Shown: one piece after another, positions 37,015-48,409 of the stretch
Position numbering within the stretch: position 1 is the stretch's first letter
How the letters are laid out: every line of letters starts with the position of its first letter
Assembly: GCF_021462225.1 (NCBI RefSeq)
Contig: NC_061816.1
Location: 10,689,390-10,753,389, forward strand
DNA: 64,000 bases
Direction: 5' to 3'
Source: Girardinichthys multiradiatus
Taxonomy: Eukaryota; Chordata; Actinopteri; Cyprinodontiformes; Goodeidae
Translations under genes and position numbers: made by a program
The notes under the pieces: model-generated
Told to the model about the DNA's origin: nothing
The model's database searches: none
Seen by the model: the letters and a program-made list of their open reading frames with translations, nothing else

Positions 37015-38485
37015 CTATTAGACCAGAAACCTGGCATTCTAACAGCGTATTGTTGACTTTAAAAAGCATAAAACAGTAACTTTGCTGTAATAAATTCAGC
37101 CTTCTTAGTGTTCGCTGAAGTCAGCTTCAAGTAAATTCAACAAAACACCCCCATCCCTGCTAAAATATGGAAAACGGAAAGGAAGTGAAATGAGCATCAC
37201 CATTTAAATAGCTTCTTACATCTGTGTGCTTCCTCTGGCTTCCTTTATAAACACCTCATTGATGCAGAAAGTAGCGAAGTGTGAGGCTTCTTCCCTTAGT
37301 GACAGCTTCCACACAGAAGAGTGTTGAATATTGCGAGACCTGGTAGTGATTAAGGTGCGTTCCCTGATCACACAATAAGTGATCTACCATTAGTTTATGA
37401 CCACTTGGTCACCGGTCAGAGCGGTTAGGATGAAAATCGACTGATTCTGGTCGCCAGCTGATTTCTCAGTGCATCTCTGGTAGGAATAACTGTTGCTGCT
37501 GCATTTTAATAAATAAAAGATCATGTTTTAAATTTCATTAGTTTTAAATTTATGTGGTATTCTGAGTCAAGATCACCACACTACATACCGAGATCTCATA
37601 CCGGCCCATGCCTATGTGCAATTTATTTTGCTTTTTGTTCATTAAAAACAACATTTAAGACGCTTATAAGTTCAATATTTCAGACATAATTGTGCCGGTT
37701 GATTTATAGAGGTGGAACAATTAGGGTTGGAGAAAAACCTTAGATTGTACATTCAGACATGGTCCGAAATAACATGTGTGAACTTCTACTTTTCTTTAAG
37801 CCACAGTGGAATAAAATGAAAGTGAGTGCTCTTAAAATGTTTCAATTGGTCAGGTTTTATAAATAATTTTTGTCTGGTTTTGCAGTTGTGTGGACTGGTG
37901 ATTCCCCTGCATGGAGGGATGGCCAGACTGCAGCTGTAAAAGGCACCTATTCTTTAGAGCATCAGGAGGAGGAATCAGTAGTTGAGAAAAGTTGGATCGT
38001 AGCCATTCAAGAACGGTGATAATTATTTGAAGTCAAAGCAAGTGAAACATAAAGATGTGATGCCAGTTTAGGGCAATGCAGGAGGTTTAACAATATCTTC
38101 AGAGGGTTGTTGAAGCCTCTGATTTTGGCAGCTAATTTCAGAAATACAGGCGCAATTTTTATTTGGCACCTCTGCTCCAAGTCTTTATTTTTTTGCCTTT
38201 CAAAAAAAAAAAAAAAGTAAATAGGAAAACAGTTTTAACCCCATCAGAAGCACTAGATAAGAAGTACTGTAGCTTTTAACCTTGTTGAAAGGATTCAACT
38301 TAAAAGTTGAAAAGAGGGAAAATCTATAAAGTGTCTTGTGCTCCAAAGCTGTTTCTGGGTCAATTCGCCCTTCCACCATTTCCTACCCACGTTTCATAAT
38401 ATTTTTACCATATTTTACACATTTCTCTGGTCATTTTGATCAGGTATGGAGATAAATATTTGTGATAATGAAAACAAAAAGCTAA
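37015..38485. other. Downstream flank of fgf14, no feature recognised
   Basis: Contains a 15-nt A run at 38202-38216. I see no gene. Confidence 0.4.
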
Positions 38486-38489
38486 TTTG

Positions 38490-39110
38490 TAACCACTACT
38501 GACTGAAGAAGCACCAATTACAGATGACTATGATGCATAATTAAAGAAACATTCTATATTTGTAAAGTTTAAATTAAATATTTTCTGTAAATTTGAACAT
38601 ACGTGTAAAGAAGCCTCTGAATGAATTAGTATAATTGAAGACTAACATTTTTCAATTGTTAAATTTATTATTGTGTATTTATTGTAAATAGCAGGCTAAA
38701 CATCTGAAGAACTACAGATGATTGTAGAAGCATAAATGAAGTATATATTAACATTTTTAAATTTAAAGTCGTGTTTATGTTATTTAAGTAGTCTAAATGT
38801 TTAAAAAAAGAATAATTACAAAATACTTTAAAATTGTTCTATCTTTTCATTTAAAATTGTGTTTTTCTATTGTAAACAATTGCCTAAAAGTGTAAAGAAA
38901 CCTCTAACCAATAAAGTCCAAACAATAGATGCTATAGGCTTTTAATCAATTTTCAAATTTAAAATAATGTTTTTTTTTATTGCAAAAATTAAGCAAAACA
39001 TCTTTAGAACCTTCTGACTGAAGAACCACAAATTCTAGGTAATTATCTGGAGGGCAATTAAGGAATAATAAACATTTTTCATTTATTTTAAGTTTTAAAT
39101 CACAAATGTG
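38490..39110. repeat. Diverged tandem repeat, about six units of ~100 bp
   Basis: Related phrases recur with a spacing of roughly 100 bp: TGACTGAAGAAGCACCAATTAC (near 38502), GTAAAGAAGCCTCTGAATGA (near 38606), CTGAAGAACTACAGATGATTG (near 38703), GTCTAAATGTTTAAAAAAAG (38791), GTAAAGAAACCTCTAACCAA (near 38892) and CTGACTGAAGAACCACAAAT (near 39012). Between them lie AACATTTTTCAATT-like and TTTATTGTAAA-like blocks. Units are AT-rich and well diverged. Confidence 0.6.
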
Positions 39111-39114
39111 AAGA

Positions 39115-40386
39115 TTTAGATGTGTTTTATTAAAGGTGGCAAACAGCTATTTTTATACCAGAAGAAGTTGGTACGAAACAAAGGTACAAAATGAAAAAGG
39201 GGAACATGAACCTGAAGTACCCCGAAGCAATCTGAAAAACCACTAAAAGAAGAATGTAAGCTCAGTTTTAAGGAACTACACGTGTTTTTTACACTGAAAA
39301 CTGAATTAATGGTAACAGTCTGAGAACGTCTTATAAATGCTACTCCACGGGTATCAGCTGAAAACACTTTAGGACCATTATATTAGTTTTACTGTCATAT
39401 ATTTATGCTCTAAAACTCCCAAACCTGGATTATATTGGTCCCAGTTACACGGGCGCTTGCCACGTTCTAATACCCTGTTTCTTCTTTTATTTTCAAGTAC
39501 TTGGGAAGGCAACAAGAAAAGGAGAAAGTCTACAAAGGTCCTCATGACTGAGAACACTGATCATATTAATCTAAATCTGCTACCCTATGTAAACACAGAC
39601 TGCTACCATGGTGCTGCAACACCTGCAAACTTCAGATACACTCCTTGTTGCTACAAATTGGGAATTCATTATAAATATCTTCTCTGAACTATCTTCATGT
39701 CAGCTTCTTCTTGATGAGACGTAGGGTAAGGGAGATGTTCAGAATATATGTAATGTGCCATTTCCTGATGCATCGTGGTGTAGTTTAAGAACAGAACATC
39801 CTGTTCCAAATCCTAATTGATTGATTACTAAGCTTCCCTTGAATCAACACTGTTTGGTATTTAAAACGTTATTTCTCCAGAGTTTGCTGATGCTTTTAAT
39901 GTACTTAAAAATTGAATCCAAGTGGTTGATTTGGAGTGGACTTGAGTGGAGTTTGTGTGGATGTGTGTCTGCAGGCCTGGAGCAAGCAAGCAACACAAAA
40001 ATCAGCAGAGGAAAACAGGAGCCTTGCTAAAAAATAAATAAATATGTGAGCATGGAGTTTTTTTGTTTGGATTATTCAGATGTCCTTCATCTGAGAACAC
40101 ACGCCACTTTCTCAGTTTGCCCAGTTTAGCAGTCGGGCTTTCCATTCTTCTTTCCCCATCAGCAACTGGAGCGCTGTCCCTCTGGTGCTGCCCCACAACA
40201 GTGTCCAGTCGGGAGAGGTGAAGCAGGACGTTCAGCCCCCATTGCTGTCCAGTCAGAGCTTTTAGCTGTTCGTTTTGTTACCTTTTCTAGCAGTTTTGTG
40301 TTTTGAGAGCGCAGCAGCAGGGCAAGTCTGTGGTTCTTCCTGGCCTCCAGTCAGCCAGGCAGGGAGGTTAGTAATGAGAGGTGGGG
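39115..40386 (-). other. Probable fgf14 3' UTR and downstream flank
   Basis: Lies directly downstream of the fgf14 stop on the minus strand. Several minus-strand AATAAA hexamers are present (for example opposite 39487-39492 and 39124-39129), so the polyadenylation site cannot be chosen by eye. No other gene recognised. Confidence 0.5.
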
Positions 40387-40535
40387 TTATGTCTCCTCCT
40401 TACTGGGTTTGCTGACTGGTTTGCCGCCATTCATGACCACAGGTTCACAGGTTGTGCTTTTAGAAGGCGGGCCCCCTGTGAGCTTAGGCACCGCCTCTCC
40501 TACATCGTGCAATGACGGCTCACGGTACATCGCAA
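40387..40535 (-). CDS. fgf14: fgf14 last coding exon (exon 5)
   Basis: Encodes the C-terminal tail of fibroblast growth factor 14, an intracellular FGF that binds the C-terminal region of voltage-gated sodium channels and tunes neuronal excitability. The minus strand has a TCTAG acceptor and then completes a Val codon split across the intron. It reads VAMYREPSLHDVGEAVPKLT, a glycine/proline linker, PSKST and a closing MNGGKPVSKPSKEET before TAA at 40387-40389. AMYREPSLHDVGE separates FGF14 from FGF11, 12 and 13, whose versions differ at this position (from memory). The NGGK stretch is shared by the subfamily. The phase fits exon 4 exactly. Downstream DNA is presumably 3' UTR. Confidence 0.94.
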
Positions 40536-40620
40536 CTAGAGAGGAAGAAAGGACTTTATTGCAGAACATCAGGTAAAATAAAGAAAGAAGTAAAAACAAA
40601 TATGGATTCTGGGTTTTTAC
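40536..40620 (-). other. fgf14 intron 4, 85 bp, with AATAAA inside
   Basis: The intron has a GTAAAA donor and a pyrimidine-rich CTCTCTAG acceptor on the minus strand. It is very short. It also contains AATAAA (opposite 40555-40560) about 20 nt before the acceptor. If retained, the frame continues 21 codons to a TAA that overlaps this hexamer. Confidence 0.85.
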
Positions 40621-40819
40621 CTTCTATGGGCTTAGGCAGGAAGTGTGCAGCGGGTTTAGTCTTTTTCACCCTGTTGCCTTTCATGATCTGTCCCTCTTTA
40701 TTGAGGCCCAGAAACCAAGCCCGGCCCGACTCCTTCTGTCTGTAGAGCATCGAGCTGTAGATCACGTAGTAGTTCTCAAACACCGACTCTTTAAACTTGC
40801 ATTCAGGTGTAAACAGTTC
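40621..40819 (-). CDS. fgf14: fgf14 penultimate coding exon (exon 4), 199 bp
   Basis: Encodes the end of the FGF beta-trefoil core. The minus strand has a TTCTCAG acceptor, then [60 protein letters not shown] and LPKPIE, with a GTAAAA donor. These blocks are hallmarks of the FGF11-14 (FHF) group. The [15 protein letters not shown] run contains the surface that contacts sodium channel tails in family structures. The exon is 199 bp, the length I recall for mammalian FGF14 exon 4, and ends in phase 1, matching exon 5. No signal peptide is expected, since FHFs stay in the cell. Exons 1-3 were not found to the right and probably lie beyond 64 kb. Confidence 0.95.
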
Positions 40820-41357
40820 CTGAGAAGACAGAGATCGGATTATTTAATTGCAATGCACCAGCTGTCCCTCTGTAGGAGGAACTGTCACTGATAAAATGAT
40901 AGGGGCTGCTCAGTCAGAGGAGTAAACTGCAAATAAACAGATCAATAATAAGCAATATAAAACTAAAACAAAAACTTTAAAATGTGGGACCACATACTGA
41001 GAATTGCAAAGGTTTGCAAACTTTTTCATATTTTCTCACCTTACAAACACAAATGTCAATGTATTTAGAAGGTTTTATGTGATACACCAACACAATGTAC
41101 CACCTGCCCTTGATGTGGAAGGAAAATTATTAAATAAAATTATTATTATTGACAAATAAACACAGAGAAAGACAGTCTAATGTATTATATATGGTATATA
41201 CCGTATAACTTGATACTAGAATTACAGCTGAAAGTCTTTTGGGATATGTTTCTTCCAGCTTGGCACATCTAGTTACTGAGATTTGTACCCATGCCTCTTT
41301 GCAGAATAGCTCAAACTTGGATGGAGAGCCTCTGTCAACAGCATATTTCAATCCTCG

Positions 41358-43911
41358 TGTCATAGTCTGAGGTTTTTGTGGACCAAAGTGCAAAGGCAGG
41401 CGAGGAGACGGCATGGCGAGTAGAACGATGATTTATTAAAGAAAAACTCCGGCTTAACAGAAGGGAAGTTGACGCAACAAACCAGAGGGGAACAAAGAAA
41501 ACAGACCAACTAATATACAAAGGGAAATGAGTGTGGAACAATAGGCAGGTAATCAATGAAACTAGAGACAGGTGTGACATGGCTAGCATGGAGGCTGAAG
41601 GACAGGTGAAACTAATACAAAACTGTACCATGGGAGAAGGGACTAAATAAACTTAGAGAAACAGATCTAAGTAAACTATAACAACCTGGAAAATAAGAAC
41701 CAACAAGGTAATCAGAAGACATAGAGGAAGACCTAACTGAGAAATAAACAAACCCAAACAAATACTGACTGAAATAAATGCAAATCAAAACATAAACAAT
41801 AAGTGGAACTAGGTATAACTAAAACTAACCTATCAGAAGGAACTGAAACAATAGAGACTAACACAGGGAACAAACTAGGGATAAGGCTGGGAAGAACTAC
41901 AAATATAAAGGGAAACGAACACTGAGTAAATAATAACTGAAGGGGAACTAAGTCCAAAACAAGAGTCCAAAACAAAAAACAACCCAACCAGGGTGGGCGA
42001 AGGGGGCCTCAGAAGGAGGGCAAGAGTCCAAAACAAAAGCACCCAAAGGGGAAAAACTAGAGTCCATGAATGAAACCAAAACAAGCCCAAAAGGGCAGAG
42101 CAAAAATCCAAACTTGGAAAATCCAGGAGGCCGGCAACGAAGGACAGGCGATCAGAAGGCCGGCGTCGAAGGAGCTGTCTGTCAGGAGACCGACAGCGAA
42201 CAGGCAGTAACCTGGACGACCAGTCGAGCAGAGTAGAGGACCCTCGGTCAGGAGGTCTGCGGCGAGGCCAGAAGAACCCACGAAGTGGTAGCCGTAGTCT
42301 AGGAGGTCTGTGACGGCTGTGCAGATGGTCAAGTGATTTGAGGTGGAGCGTAGAGGACCCTCGTAACGGCAGATCAGGAGGTCGGCCGCGCCGAGTAGAG
42401 GACCCTCCAGGAACTAGGTCAGGGAGTCGATCTAGGTGGATTCCCGAAGGTTGTGAGTCAGGTGTCTCATAGTCAGGCTGTACATCTGAAGCCTTTTGTA
42501 AACAGTCAGTTAGTCTTGAAACACAGTCAATTAAGTCAGAAACACAGTCAGTAGACCTTGGAGCCTCGAACCCCTCTTGAAACTCTGGAACTATGATCAG
42601 AGGTGGTCTACTGTCGGACCCCTCTGGAAACTCTGTGACTTGGGTCAGAAGCGGTCCACCCTCGGACTCCTCTCGAAACTCCTGAGGCTTGGCAGCATGC
42701 TGAGGCTCTGGAGGCTTGGCTGCATGCTGAGGCTCTAGAACAGGAGCTCAGGGAGAAGACTGACCCCCAGCAAAAATTAGAGCTGGAGCGTCTGTCGTCC
42801 TCTCGGTGCACGCTGGTTCTGGAGATGATGAGGACAGGTCTGAGGCTTCATGACCAACCCACTACGGTGGTCCCATTAATGATCCTCTGCCGCTCAGCCT
42901 CAATAATCTCCACCGTCAAGGAGCTTGGGGAATAGCGTCCCCACTCAGCCTTCCAATTCTTCAACTGGCTCAGGACCTCGCGCATAAGTTCCAGTGAGCC
43001 ACAGAGCTTAAAAGATGGATGGCCAAGTCCGTGAGGACCTTGCCTCTTCTGAGTACTTGGGCCATGAACTCTAATGAATATGGTGAATAAGTTACAGGCA
43101 CAAATCCCTGATTAACTTCAGTGAAGGGCGTAGGAGGCCCGGCAGAAACTGCTGTGGATGTGGATGGCTCGGCCGGAGACGCTGCCGACGAGGATGACTG
43201 AGCTGATGACCACTGAATCGGGCCAGACTGAAACCCAGAAGCCAGGAGGGACGCCGGAGATACAGGGGAAAGGCGAGAGGTGGTGGCCCAACCCTCCGGG
43301 AGAGAAGAGGAGGCGTCGGCACAAGTAGGTGATGGACTGTGAGGTGATGGAGAAGGTCTGCAGCACAGCGGGCCGGTATCAGGGAGGGGAATAGCCAAAC
43401 CCGAGCCCCAAAATGGAGACCGCTGAGTGTGGAACAATAGGAAGAACTACAAATATAAAAAGGGAAATGAACACTGAGTAAATAATAACTGAAGGGGGAC
43501 TAATGACAAGAGGAGGAACAGGGAAAAGAAACTAATAAACTAGAAGAATGCAGCAAGAACAAATAACCTAACAATAAATAAGCACAGAAACACTAAGTGG
43601 GGAACTAAACTAGAAAACCCAAAGAAGCAAAGAGAACTGTAATAATAATAATAATAATAATATTAATAATAATAACAATAAGGGGAGAAAACCATTCTTA
43701 GTAATAAATAAATGAGGAAGCAACCACCAAGGGAACTATGGGCGAGGGGAGAAAGAACTACTAAACCTTGGAGGCAGGAGAGAGAACAAAACTATCAGGA
43801 AACAGAAGGAATAAATAAACATAACTACTAAACCCAAAGAAATAGAAACATCAAGCTGAAAAGTAAACAAACACAAAACCACAACAAAGTCCAAAATGGC
43901 AGATCCTGACA
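41358..43911 (-). mobile_element. LTR-type retroelement, 2.55 kb, TSD CCTCG/CCTCA
   Basis: It begins TGTCATAGTC and ends GATCCTGACA, flanked by CCTCG (41353-41357) and CCTCA (43912-43916), a 5-bp duplication with one CpG-type change. On the minus strand it begins TGTCAGGATCTGCC and ends CAGACTATGACA, with AATAAA about 80 bp before that end, as in an LTR. A ~60-bp block (ACTACAAATATAAAGGGAAA... at 41898 and 43446) and GAGTGTGGAACAATAGG (41529 and 43422) occur on both sides. This suggests two partial LTRs around a short GC-rich interior. The interior (about 42000-43420) holds broken minus-strand frames rich in Pro, Ser and Arg, with repeats of AGAGGACCCTC (near 42235, 42352, 42398) and GCATGCTGAGGCTCT (near 42695, 42721). 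No protease, reverse transcriptase or integrase was recognised. Confidence 0.72.
43640..43680. repeat. (AAT)n microsatellite inside the LTR element
   Basis: AATAATAATAATAATAATAT followed by further AAT units, with small interruptions. Confidence 0.9.
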
Positions 43912-44772
43912 CCTCACTGCAGATTTTTTATTATATTTATGTCTGGACTTTGACTGGGCCATTCTAACCATTCCATTGTAGCTCTGGTTGTATGTTTAGG
44001 GTCGTTATCCCATGATGCTGTCACCACCACGTGTCACTATGTGGATGGTGTGTTCAGGGAGAGGTGCAGTGTTAGATATCCACCACAGAGTGTTTTGTAT
44101 GTAGGCCAAAGAGTTACATTCAGGTCTTGTTTGACTAGCGCACGTTTTTTCACATGTTTGCAGTGTCCGCTGCATGGCTTCCTGCCCTCTGCAAACAGGG
44201 CTTCCAACAACTGGGCTGTGTATTTTTGCAGCTCCTCCAGAGTTACCTCGGGCCTATTGGCTGCTTCTCAGATAATTGTCTTTGCAAGTTCTCAGTGAGG
44301 TAATTGAAGCTTGGGATATTGTTTTATAACCTACCCTGCTTTAAACGTCTTCCCAACTTTCGCCCTGACTTATCTGCTCTGTTCCTTGGTCTTTATGATG
44401 CTGTTTGTTCTCGGATGTTCTCCAACAAACCTCTGAGCCCTTCACAAAAAAGATGAATTTATACTGAGATTAATTGAAGTGGATTAACTAATTAGGTGAC
44501 TTCTGAAGGCAGTGTGTAGCAATGGAATAATCATTAAGGGGCATCAGAGTAAACGTGGCTGACAACCCTCATTCTCTTTCCAGTTTACAATTACATGCTA
44601 CTTTATGGTTGTCTGTCACAGAAAAAACATTGCAATTTGTGAAAATGTGAAGACATTCAAAGTGTTTGAATACTTAAGCAATGAATTTGTACAATTAGTA
44701 GTTGGTTTAAGGATTCTTACCCATTCAGGAACAAAGAGTGAGTCGAAGCACCACCTTCTTTTTTCTCCAGAC

Positions 44773-44794
44773 AAAAAAAAAAAAAAAAAAAAAA
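44773..44794. repeat. 22-nt A run
   Basis: An uninterrupted A homopolymer. Just left of it the sequence is CTTCTTTTTTCTCCAGAC. It could be the tail of a retroposed fragment, but I see no element body or target duplication. Confidence 0.85.
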
Positions 44795-45200
44795 CAGCCA
44801 GCGGGCTGATTCCTGCGACACAAAGCCCCAAACATCTCATCTACCCACCCACATCTGCTCGGCTGCTATGTGTCAAAACACTCGTCTTTGGGTACCAACG
44901 CCTCCAATGGAGCATGTTTCAGTACTGGGACATGTTGTTATTCTAAGTAGGAGAAAAATAAGTCGGCTGTCTATCCGCTAGTGCTACCAACAGTCCCTGC
45001 AACTATGAGCAGGCTGTCTGAGACTGATTCATCCTCTTTTGGGTGGTCAGAGAGGGACCCCTTGTGAGTATCTGGCTCTGGATTTCAGACTGCAAATCAG
45101 CATGCGTCTGTTTTTTCAACATAGTTTGTGTCAAGAAATGATGTCAGTAATGTTTTACTTCTAGATCTACAACAATGAAGTCGACTATCTTGAGGTAACA

Positions 45201-48200
45201 AGGGCCTGAAATTCACTTTTAAAATAGGGGGGAATTTCCCCCCCTACAAGCTTTGCAATGGGGGGATTTATACACTTTCGGGGGGATGTAACTTATGACC
45301 CTGACAAAATGTCCTACTCATACCTCAGATTAATTTGCAGCTTTAATTTGACACTTTCTCCTTTCTGAGTGGTCATCTTAGGTGGCTCTCTCTTGTCTCC
45401 ACGCTGTTCCCTCTTCAGCTTTATTCATCTCTTTCCCATCTCTTTAGACGGGAGGTAAAGGAAGAAAAATATTTTAAGCATGGAAACTATCCATTCAACT
45501 GCTTGTGAGGTTAACTTTAGATCTTAACATTGTTTAGTCTTACCTCACAATGATATTATTCTAACTGTCCCTTTTTAATCTTTACTTGTCATCATAGCTT
45601 CATCTGTGGCTGTCTCTTATCTTTTGTCTCCATGCTTTACTCTTTTCCTATTTTTGTACTTCTGTCTGCATTTCTCTTCATTGTAACAACTTTGTTGAAA
45701 TAAAATTTCTTTCATGACTTCTGGCTTAGCTGTTTAGGGGCATCGGAGATTATCTGAACTATTTACATTTCTGTAATTTGTTTTATGTTCTTCCACTTTA
45801 AGTTGCATCTTTTATCCTTTTGGTGCCTCGTTCTAATCAGTCTCCATTCTCTCTTCTTTCCATGGGCTCTCTCTTTCCAGAAAAAACTAAATATTTCAAA
45901 AACCTAAGCTGCAGAAACAGACTTTGGTGACTTGGCATCATAACGTATCCAACTATATACATTGCTCCAACTTTTTTGTTCATCAGCTAAATCAGTGTAA
46001 TGGTTCTTTTTGGTGGCTCATTCCTCCAGGCTCTGCTCGATCCTCTGTCCTCTCTGTTCTCTGTCTTCTCTGCTTCATCTCTTTCCATTTGATTATAGCT
46101 CTGTTAAAATCAAACTGCTCTTGGGGTGGACCAAGTTCTGAAATCATCATCAGATTGGTGAGGTTTGTGTTAAGTGAATTTCTGAATCTTGTTTTTATCC
46201 TGTTTTGTGTGCTGAATCCACGTTCGCAAGACACACTTGCGATTGGTATGACCCATCTTAATTAGCTTCTCCATTTCAGTGAATACACCTCTATGTTTAC
46301 TCAGGACAGCCTCTGCAAACTCTTGAAAGGAAAATGAGGCACACTGGAAACCATAATTTGCTTCAGCAATGCAAACTCGGACCGAGCATCCGCTGCATTT
46401 ACACTACTTGAGAAGTGTGCCAGTAGGTTGTCAAGTTTATCTGCACCATAGTGAGAAATATTCTCAGACTGTTTTGCCACGATGGCTTTTTTTGGCTCCA
46501 GAACTGTGAACCATGACAAAATATCTAGTGTGTCAGAGGGAAATCTTCTGTCAATTTCTTTTATCAAGGGTCCAACATACCTGCTCTTCATGTCATCAAA
46601 GGCTGGTTTTTGAGTGTGACAGTGAAACACTTTATCTCCTTTAAACTTGTTACCTTGTAGAGACCTGAAGAATCCTGCTTCTGAAGGGCCAGGGTGGACT
46701 ATTAGTTTTCCCAGTGCTGCTTTGGTACTTTCAACCATTGGCTCGGCTGTGGAAAAGTCCAGATCTTCTCTTTGAAAATGTTTTGAGAGAAGGACCACAT
46801 GCATCAGTAAATCCTTCATAATGTGCCAAAGGGCCACAAAGTTAAATTGTCTGACAGCTATCAATAGACCTTTGGCTTTGTCAGCATCCTGAGCATCAGA
46901 GGCCATGTGCTCCAGTACATCTCTCAGGAATTTCAATGATCTGCACACAACTGAAACTGTGAATTGACAAGCACCTCACTGTATGTGGCTGAGTGAACTT
47001 CAGATGGGGTTCATCTAGCTGTTTCTGCACTTCATGCAGCTTGTTGCTTCTGACAGCAGAGTTACTGAAAAACACAAACACTGATCTCAAATCCTGCTGA
47101 AACTTCTTCACCTGTGGCACAGAGCTGGCTGCATCGGTGGCAGCAAGTGCAAGACGATGAGCTGTACAGCTCACCAAATCTGAGTTATATAATTCTCTTA
47201 GTTTTTTAACAACTCCTTGAGGACACCCTGTCATAACAGCTGCTCCATCAGTGCAAACTGCTGTAAGTTGTTTTCCATCTAGATTTTTTTCTGTCAACAG
47301 TTGTTTCACATCCTCAACAATAGTATCTGCTCTTCCATCAACTATTTCAGAATTCCTGAACAGTTTTGTTCGAATCTTGTTGTCTTCGATGTACCTGACG
47401 TAGGTAATTAGTTGTTTTGTATTGCTAATGTCAGTAGATTCATCCAGTACTAATGAGAACACAGGACTTCTTCTTACAGCATTGTCAACATCTTCTACAA
47501 GTGTACTTGCAATGGCTTGGTGCATTTCTGACAATCCTTTTTCATTTTTGTAACTACCACAGCTTGATGTTTCTGTGTTAAGCTTTTTAAAAACGGGACA
47601 CTCCATGTCTTTCATAAATTTAACCAGATGACAAAATTTTGCTTTGGGTGATTCGTTTTCGGAAATAAAGTAAGCAGTTTTTAGAAGCCCCTTTGTTTCC
47701 TCGTCACACTGTGACTGCGCTTCTTCAATAGCTTTAGCCATCACGTTTTTTGCTGAATCTGCCTCGTGTTTTCTTTTTACTGCAGCTGTATGAGAAACGC
47801 CATCTGAGTGGCGGCGCAAAGTTGATGTTTTATAGCACCGGCTCGTAAAAAGGCACAGCACTGTACATTTTACAAATAGAACAGTTCATTTCACCATTAT
47901 TATGTTCAAGCCATGGATATATTTTGAGCCAGTTAACCTGAAACTTGTCTTTGGACGGCGTCATAAAGTTACCAGCGCTACCTGTATGAGAATCCAGAAG
48001 TTTTGGGTCACTCCTGACATCACTGGCTTCAGCGCTGCCTCCAGCCGTGAGTTTTTCTTGAGGTGTTTTTTTGGGAGCGGGTTCCCCTTCAGCTGATGTA
48101 ACATTCGATTTACGTTTTAACCAACGGTCCATGTTTAACCGCACATTTACCTTAATCCTACAATTGTTGCTTTTCTAGCAAGAGGGATAAAGCGAGAGCG

Positions 48201-48407
48201 GAGAGAGCTCGTATCCTGAGAGAAAAGGAGCGCACACGCCTGGCCCAACTGGCACGCGCGCCAAATGATGGTGGTGCAAACGCCCACGTCCTTACATTTC
48301 GCTGATTCCATGCGGGAATGTCCCACATTATAAATAAGACCTATATTTGCGAGAATCAAAAATGTAATGCGCAATACCCTCAATCCCGCTGCAAATTTCA
48401 GGTCCTG
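45201..48407 (-). mobile_element. hAT DNA transposon, about 3.2 kb, minus orientation
   Basis: The ends are short inverted repeats: AGGGCCTGAAATTCAC on the left and the complement of AAATTTCAGGTCCTG on the right. Inside lies a hAT transposase on the minus strand. I could not find the expected 8-bp target duplication, so the precise ends are uncertain by a few bases. A near-perfect palindrome (GGGGGGAATTTCCCCCC near 45228) sits close to the left end. Confidence 0.8.
45992..48144 (-). pseudogene. hAT-family transposase pseudogene (ZNF862/KIAA1586-like)
   Basis: Read in order on the minus strand, the pieces give a complete hAT transposase. The N-terminal frame (47830-48144) has a basic start and a zinc-finger-like CSIC pair; the partner HSDGVSH follows after a frameshift. 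The next frame (46896-47861) carries the RNase H-like core, with LVLDESTDIS (catalytic Asp region), CTDGAAVMTG and CTAHRLALA. A third frame (46301-46948) continues the helical region. The last (45992-46234) contains CERGFSTQNRIKTRFRNSL, the hAT C-terminal dimerisation domain with its ER-GFS signature. Frameshifts near 47845, 46930, 46315 and 46230 break it, so it is inactive. Relatives include the host genes ZNF862 and KIAA1586, but the terminal repeats and lesions argue for a transposon here. Confidence 0.88.
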
Positions 48408-48409
48408 AA

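Larger units (their letters stand above)
41000..44650 (-). mobile_element. Degenerate Tc1/mariner element split by an LTR element
   Basis: The left part (about 41000-41357) includes AAAGTCTTTTGGGATATGTTTC (41232 on) and CTTGGATGGAGAGCCTCTGTC (41315 on). The right part (43917 to about 44650) includes GTCTGGACTTTGACTGGGCC (43942 on), GTATGTTTAGGGTCGTTATCC, GGATGGTGTGTTCAGG and GGCATCAGAGTAAACG (44540 on). Removing the inserted 41358-43911 segment and one 5-bp duplication rejoins the two parts in the normal order of the fish Tc1 family, read in antisense. The coding frame is destroyed. Confidence 0.75.

Noticed and set aside
1..40000. Search for itgbl1, the expected convergent neighbour of fgf14
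   Set aside because: No cysteine-rich EGF-like exon was recognised on the plus strand; it may lie outside the window.
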